DNA of 64,000 bases from Heterobasidion occidentale (taxonomy: Eukaryota > Basidiomycota > Agaricomycetes > Russulales > Bondarzewiaceae). The stretch spans positions 3,926,690-3,990,689 of the forward strand of contig JBCAQO010000003.1 of NCBI GenBank assembly GCA_039111635.1, given 5' to 3'. The notes beneath the pieces were generated by a model. That model was not told where the DNA came from. It searched no databases and saw only the letters and a program-made list of their open reading frames with translations. Each line of letters begins with the position of its first letter. Within the stretch, counting starts at the first letter, position 1. A program made the translations under genes and the position numbers. Below are positions 59,331 to 64,000 of this stretch, one piece after another.

Positions 59331-60652
59331 ATGCAACCCGCGCTCTGCTCAGACGCGCTACATGCGCTCGAACGTGTCGACAAGGAGGGCGAGGACAAGC
59401 TGGCGGCGGAGAGACAAGACGGGAAAGGGAGGGCGGATTGTTACGAGGGTACGTCCCTCCTCTTGTCTTTCTTCTTGCCCCTCCCTCATCATTTCCGCCG
59501 CACGCACCCATCCCCTCGAACTCACGCACACGCAACCTCTCTCCTCTCAACGGCCTTCAGCCCTACGCACCCCTGGACCGCACCGCTTCACTGTAACAAC
59601 GCCGACGTCCCTTCCTTCGACTTCACGCACCGCCGCCACGCACTGCCCGTCCGCTGACCCCGACCTCTGTCCTCGTCCACACCTACGCCCACGTTCACTG
59701 CCGTCTCCACCCCCGGAGCCCACGTTGCCTGACGACACGCAAAGCGTCGCGGTCGTTCGAGTGTTGACGAGAAGGATGAGACTTAGCTGGCGGCAGAGGA
59801 CGAGGAACGAGTGCGGCGGAGAGACGAGCTGAGAAGGGAGTGGGCACGGATGGCGAGGCTATCCACGAGGGATGCAGGTACGTCGTCATCTCTTACTCCC
59901 GTTCTACCCTTGTCCGCTCCTCCTCTCATCCACTCCTGCTCGACCCTCTCGACCTGCTTGCCCGACCCTCTCAACCCGCTCGCTCGCTCTCGTGCTCGAC
60001 CCACTCGGCACCACGCCGACTTGCTCGTGTCCTCCACGTCCCCTCCGCACATCGTCTGCATTTCCCGGACCCCACTCAACACGCCCGGACTCCGTGCTCG
60101 ACGCCATGGGCACTCGTGTGCTCGCCTCGCTCAACTAGTGATCCCGCATCCGCCATCGTCCCCTCAGGTCCACGCGCCCGCTTTCGCCTGCGACTCATAT
60201 CCGCCCCCACGCTCGTCTCCTCGACACCACTCACGCCCGCCTACTCGTCCTCTCAAACCCCTCGACGTTCACTCCCTCGAACCCCTAACTGTCGACTGCC
60301 CGCAGATCGCACCCGGCCCCTCCTCGAGGACAAGGAACGGCTGCAACGAAGATACGAGCTGGGAAGAGGATGGACACGGACAACGAGGACATCCAGGATG
60401 GATGCGAACTCGTTGAGCAAGCCGGTACGTCGTCGTCTCTCGCGCCAGTCCCTCCCTCTCCCGGACATGCGTACCCCCTCCCTCTCGTCTTGTCTATCCG
60501 CCACGCCCGCTCACCCGCTCTCCGACACGCCCACTTTCCGCCACGCCCACTTTCCTGCTCGATGCGCTCCACCTTCGACTCCACGTCCCCTCGCGCCCTC
60601 GGCCTCTGCTGGTGCACTAGGCGGCCGCACACCCTTCTATCGCGTGCCCTTA

Positions 60653-61145
60653 GGTTATAAGAGGTGGTAGGCGGATGGTAGGTGAGACGAAAAAAATCCG
60701 AGATGTTAGGTAGGTGAGGAGCTAGGTGAGAGGCTAGGTGAGGGGCTAGGTGAGGAGGCAGGTGAGAGGCCAGGTGAGGAGGCAGGTGAGAGGCTAGGTG
60801 AGGAGGCAGGTGAGAGGCCAGGTGAGGAGGCAGGTGAGAGGCCAGGTGAGGAGGCAGGTGAGAGGCTAGGTGAGGAGGCAGGCGAGAGGCCAGGTGAGGA
60901 GGCAGGTGAGAGGCCAGGTGAGAGGCTAGGTGAGGAGGCAGGCGAGAGGCTAGGTGAGAGGCCAGGTAAGGAGGCAGGTGAGAGACCAGGTGAGAGGCTA
61001 GGTGAGAGGCCAGGTGAGGAGCCAAGTGAGAGACTAGGTGAGGAGTCAGGTGAGAAGGCAGGTGAGGAGTCAGGTGAGAAGGCACGTGAGGAGGCACGTG
61101 AGGAGGCAGGCGAGGAGGCATCCGAAAAGGCACATGAGGAGGCAC
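60653..61145 (+). repeat. 12-bp AGGTGAG minisatellite, copy B
   Basis: Same leader and units as at 50000-50300, but about 200 bp longer (roughly forty 12-mers, GAGAGGCCAGGT and GAGGAGGCAGGT types). Towards the end it degrades into GAGGAGTCAGGTGAGAAGG and GAGGCACGTGAG. Confidence 0.9.
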
Positions 61146-61149
61146 GTGT

Positions 61150-62170
61150 GCATCTCAGATGACACTCGGACATCTTAGATGACTGGCAGACATCTTATAC
61201 AGTGTGCGGCCCTCGCAGACAACCTGTGTGCATCTCAACACAGCGTGCAGCCGTCATACGACATGCAGATGTCTTAGACAACTGGCAGACATCTCATATA
61301 GTGTGCAGCTGTCGGAGACAACCTACGTGCATGTCAGACGACATGGGGACGTCGTAGACAAAACGCGGACGTCTCAGATGACCGGAAGTCATTTCAGACG
61401 ACCTGCGTGCATCTCATGCAACATGCGGACGTCTAAAACAGTGTGCAGCCCTCGAAGACGACCTGCGTGTATCTCAGACGACACGCGGATGTCCCAGATG
61501 ACCAGCAGTCATTGCAGGAAGGATGAGGTCGTCACTGACGACCTGCCTGCATCTCAGATGACACGCGGACGTCTGAGACAGTGTGCAGCCGTCACAGACA
61601 ACCTGCATGCATCTCAGACAACACAGGGACGTCTAAGATGACACGCGGATGTCTCAGACGACTGGTAGTTGTTGCAGGCAGGATGCGGTCGTCACTGACG
61701 ACCTGTGTGCATCTGAGACGACACGCGAACGTCTCAGATGACCGGCAGTCATTGCAGGCAGGATGAGACCGTCACTGACGATCTGCCTGCATCTCAGACG
61801 ACACGCGGATGTCTGAGACAATATTTGGCCACTGTAGATGACCTGCTTCTCTAACGATACACAGACGTCTGAGACGGTGTGCGGCCGTCGCAGACGACCT
61901 GCTTCTCTAACGACACGCAGACGTCTGAGACAGTGTGCGGCCGTCTCAGACGACACCCAGACATCTCAGACGACCGGCAGTCATTACAGGCAGGATGAGG
62001 CCGTCACTGACGACGGAGACGCCCTATAGGCAGGTCACGTCTGCCGGTGGCCATGAATGCATTGGGCACCTGCCTGCATCTCAGACGACACGTGGACGTC
62101 TGAGACAGTGCGCAGCCGCTGCAGACGACCTGCTTCTCTGACGACACGCAGAAGTCTGAGGCAGTGTGCG
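61150..62170. repeat. GACGTC-rich satellite, copy B (short, degenerate)
   Basis: Related to the array at 50.3-54.9 kb: CTCAGACGACACGCGGACGT, GTGTGCAGCCGTC, GACGACCTGCCTGCATCTC and ACCGGCAGTCATTGCAGGCA units of about 60-90 bp. It lacks the GTACAGGGTAC hairpin. It ends directly against the TTAGG tract. Confidence 0.85.
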
Positions 62171-62197
62171 GTTAGGTTAGGTTAGGTTAGGTTAGGT
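62170..62197 (+). repeat. short TTAGG telomere-like tract
   Basis: Five perfect TTAGG pentamers joined at the left to the satellite (GTGTGCGG) and at the right to TACGTATGTAACG. Confidence 0.85.
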
Positions 62198-63440
62198 ACG
62201 TATGTAACGTTAGGGGGTGCTCGATGAGGTTGTAAAAGAAAACGTATCTCTCAAGGTGAACTCGAGGGATACCGTTTCGTCCGTAGACTCATCAGTTCTT
62301 ATACTTAGGTGCTTTAGGGGAGGCCTGCCGTTTCAAAGTCAGACCGCGGGGTGCGACGCGCGTCGCGTGTGAGTCAGTGTACCGTATTCGGACAACCTGA
62401 CTTAATCGTTTCCCCTATAATTGGAAAGCCCGAGACCGAGCCCGAGGCCGAATTAGATAATGATCCGGTCAGAACGGACCTACCAAATAGGGAATCCCAA
62501 AAAGGAATTTCCTAATATATCACCTGTCCTAAAAAGGCATTCCCATATATGGAATGTGGCTGACGCTTAGTCAGCACAACGGACTTGTCCACGAAATTTG
62601 AACTCGTCGGTGATGTCATTGTGACATGTGGCGTGGGAATTGTGACTTTTGTCACAACTTACCACGCCACCGTACCAATGGCTATCTACCTTATTTCCGC
62701 TTATCACCCTGATAAGCAGCCGTCTCGTCTCGTCTCGTCTCGTCTCGTCTCGCTTCTCGTCTCAACTCGCTTTTGGTCTGCCCTGCCTTTCGCGGGACAT
62801 TTCAAAGCACGAGACTACCTTGCATGATCTCCAAGGCTTCATCCCAGTCCACAGAATCCACAACCAAGACTGCCGAGCAAGAACTTGGCGCTCTGCTCCG
62901 ACTCAGTTTTGTTTCGTCTCGCTTCTCATCTCAACTCGCTTTTGGTCTGCCCTGCCTTCCGCGGGACATCCCAATGCACAAGACCACTTTTCAAGGTCTC
63001 TGAGGCTCTATACAAGTCTATTCAACGCAACGTGGAGACTGCCGGACCATAATTGAATGAGTGTACCATGTTTGACTTTTATACCGTCGGCTATTTTTTT
63101 GAAAAGCATGATTTCCTGGCTCTATAAGAAGAATTTTTGAATTCTGTTAATACATCTGGGATCCTGCCACTGAGGTGCACCTTACCGCAAATTTTCCAAA
63201 TTTTGAAATTCCAAGACTCCACAAAAGCGCCGGCTATTTTTTAAAAAAATGTGATTTCGTGGCTTAATATTGAGCATTTTCGAACTTCGTCAACACATAT
63301 GGAATCCTATGACTGAAATGCACATTTTCGAATTTTTGGCTTATTACATAAGGGGGGGGGAGGTAGTACCCCCCCCTAACATAAGCGGTTCACAATATGA
63401 AGGTGCACTACCGACGGGCTGGTCTAGGTCACATATTTAG
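62198..63440. other. non-coding stretch between the two TTAGG tracts
   Basis: About 1.2 kb. Contents seen: a TCTCG/TCGTC microsatellite at 62722-62752; two direct repeats of about 115 bp sharing CTCAACTCGCTTTTGGTCTG and CCTGCCTT(T/C)CGCGGGACAT (about 62745-62860 and 62920-63030); and two diverged repeats of about 95 bp beginning CCGTCGGCTATTTTTT and GCCGGCTATTTTTTAA (63085-63180 and 63220-63325). No gene is supported. Confidence 0.6.
63352..63378. repeat. G8/C8 hairpin
   Basis: Runs of eight or nine G and eight C flank AGGTAGTA, a near-perfect inverted repeat bracketed by ACATAAG and TAACATAAGC. Confidence 0.8.
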
Positions 63441-63474
63441 CCAATAAGCACAAATAGCCTCCTTGCTATATAAA
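63441..63474 (+). promoter_or_regulatory. CCAAT box and TATA box of the truncated terminal gene
   Basis: CCAAT at 63441-63445 and TATATAAA at 63467-63474. A likely start lies 30 or so bases on, followed by a pyrimidine-rich leader and a CCATCATCCT|GTAAGT donor. Confidence 0.65.
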
Positions 63475-63894
63475 CACTTGAAGCTGTGACATGTGTGACT
63501 TTCTCTTTTGACTTCAAACCACCATCATCCTGTAAGTCATTATTTCAACCTTAATTTCGAAAAAAAATCAGATTTTATTCTCATGCTTTGGGAGGTGGTA
63601 CCACTTTCCTAACTAAGACATGAGAAAGGCTTAGTCAGGGGGGGGATGTGACTTACCCCCCTGACTAAGCTTGCTTGAGTTGAAAAAAAGCCTGAGCAAG
63701 CTTAGTCAGGGGGGGGAAGTAACCTACCCCCCTGACTAAGCACTGTGTTCAGTGTGGAAGACACTTTACTTTTATCAGTCTTTGATTTCTTTAAAATAGA
63801 TCTTAAATGCTCATTTATTTTTGCTTTAGATATTAATAACATGTCTACAAACCTTTACAAGATTAAAGCCAAGTCTGATGGTTCAGGACCTTAG
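63475..63894 (+). pseudogene. 5' end of a gene truncated by the telomere-like array
   Basis: After the promoter, a leader exon is followed by an intron (donor 63532, acceptor TTGCTTTAG at 63829; 298 nt, long for this genome), then ATATTAATAAC and an ATG at 63841. The frame reads MSTNLYKIKAKSDGSGP and stops where the TTAGG tract begins (CCT TAG G). The stop codon is made by the repeat itself. The gene body is absent, so the original protein cannot be named. Confidence 0.55.
63629..63741. repeat. three consecutive hairpins inside the 5' intron
   Basis: GGCTTAGTCAGGGGGGGG pairs with CCCCCCTGACTAAGC across ATGTGACTTA. The same stem recurs immediately downstream across AAGTAACCTA. Between them GCTTGCTTGAG and CTGAGCAAGC form a third stem. 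All three lie within one intron. Confidence 0.85.
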
Positions 63895-63984
63895 GTTAGG
63901 TTAGGTTAGGTTAGGTTAGGTTAGGTTAGGTTAGGTTAGGTTAGTTAGGTTAGGTAGGTTAGGTTAGTTAGGTTAGGTTAGGTT
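63890..63984 (+). repeat. TTAGG pentamer array near the right end
   Basis: About eighteen pentamers, mostly perfect for the first fifty bases, then with TTAG-TTAGG and TAGG-TAGG slips. The G-rich strand runs 5' to 3' towards the right edge, the orientation of a right chromosome end. About sixteen bases of other sequence follow to the edge (TCTGTGAGTGGGAGGGG). Confidence 0.9.
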
Positions 63985-64000
63985 CTGTGAGTGGGAGGGG

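Larger units (their letters stand above)
55600..60650. repeat. block B of the subtelomeric direct duplication
   Basis: 57273-60094 aligns with block A. The first 1.6 kb (55600-57270) has no clear partner in A and holds G-rich GGAGAGCGGG tracts, a GTACGTACC junction at 55869, and around 56.5-57.2 kb a minus-strand segment that reads KRRYVADAHDLEIVKKIRQ and VELRDGTTVLRGMKA across a possible tiny intron. That segment looks like a relic exon of an unidentified gene. 60095-60650 continues with one more CT-rich unit (GGTACGTCGTCGTC at 60424). Block B retains more of the RhoGEF remnant than block A. Confidence 0.75.

Noticed and set aside
1..64000. tRNA, rRNA or other RNA genes
   Set aside because: I looked for T-loop (GGTTCRA) and acceptor pairing; the few GGTTCGA hits (for example near 12435) lack a foldable cloverleaf.

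Overview
This window looks like one end of a chromosome (or long contig) of a filamentous basidiomycete, probably an Agaricomycete and perhaps Polyporales. The evidence is gene structure (introns mostly 45-75 nt with GTRNGT donors and YAG acceptors), high GC, and gene families typical of wood- and litter-decay mushrooms: DHA2 MFS drug transporters, DUF1479 dioxygenases, OPT transporters, a cytosolic beta-mannosidase, a LysM secreted protein and an RG-rich Argonaute. There are no operons. Gene models were spliced by hand, so a boundary may be off by one site where noted.

Left arm, 1-41 kb, gene-bearing: a 5' part of an MFS transporter (minus, runs off the left edge); a small secreted LysM protein (plus); a DUF1479 Fe/2-oxoglutarate-type oxygenase (minus); a 1.8 kb inverted-repeat element without a gene; a cytochrome P450 N-terminal remnant; an Argonaute with all four catalytic residues (minus); a GATA-like zinc-finger protein (minus); 4.6 kb of GC-rich non-coding DNA; an MFSD8-like MFS carrier (minus); an OPT-family transporter (minus); a GH2 beta-mannosidase (minus) divergent from a BCAS3-like WD40 protein (plus); and a DUF3602/Par32-like protein (plus). 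The theme is nutrient transport and glycan turnover, plus an RNA-silencing effector.

Right arm, 41-64 kb, repeat-bearing and subtelomere-like: an AT-rich stretch, an ACACAGTC-motif cluster, an 86-bp near-perfect palindrome, then a composite block present twice in direct orientation. Block A is about 44.8-54.9 kb and block B about 55.6-62.2 kb. Each block contains CT-rich degenerate units with a RhoGEF-derived gene remnant, a 12-bp AGGTGAG-type minisatellite, and a large array of GACGTC-rich units, many of them hairpin-forming. TTAGG pentamer tracts follow (62.17 kb and 63.89-63.98 kb), with the G-rich strand pointing to the right end as expected at a right telomere. The last tract cuts off a gene that still has a CCAAT box, TATA box, 5' intron and start codon.

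Four genes (LysM, Argonaute, beta-mannosidase, BCAS3-like) contain seven places where the reading frame is restored only by assuming one missing base. All have the same sign and most lie at or next to short base runs, so I read them mainly as consensus deletion errors rather than dead genes.
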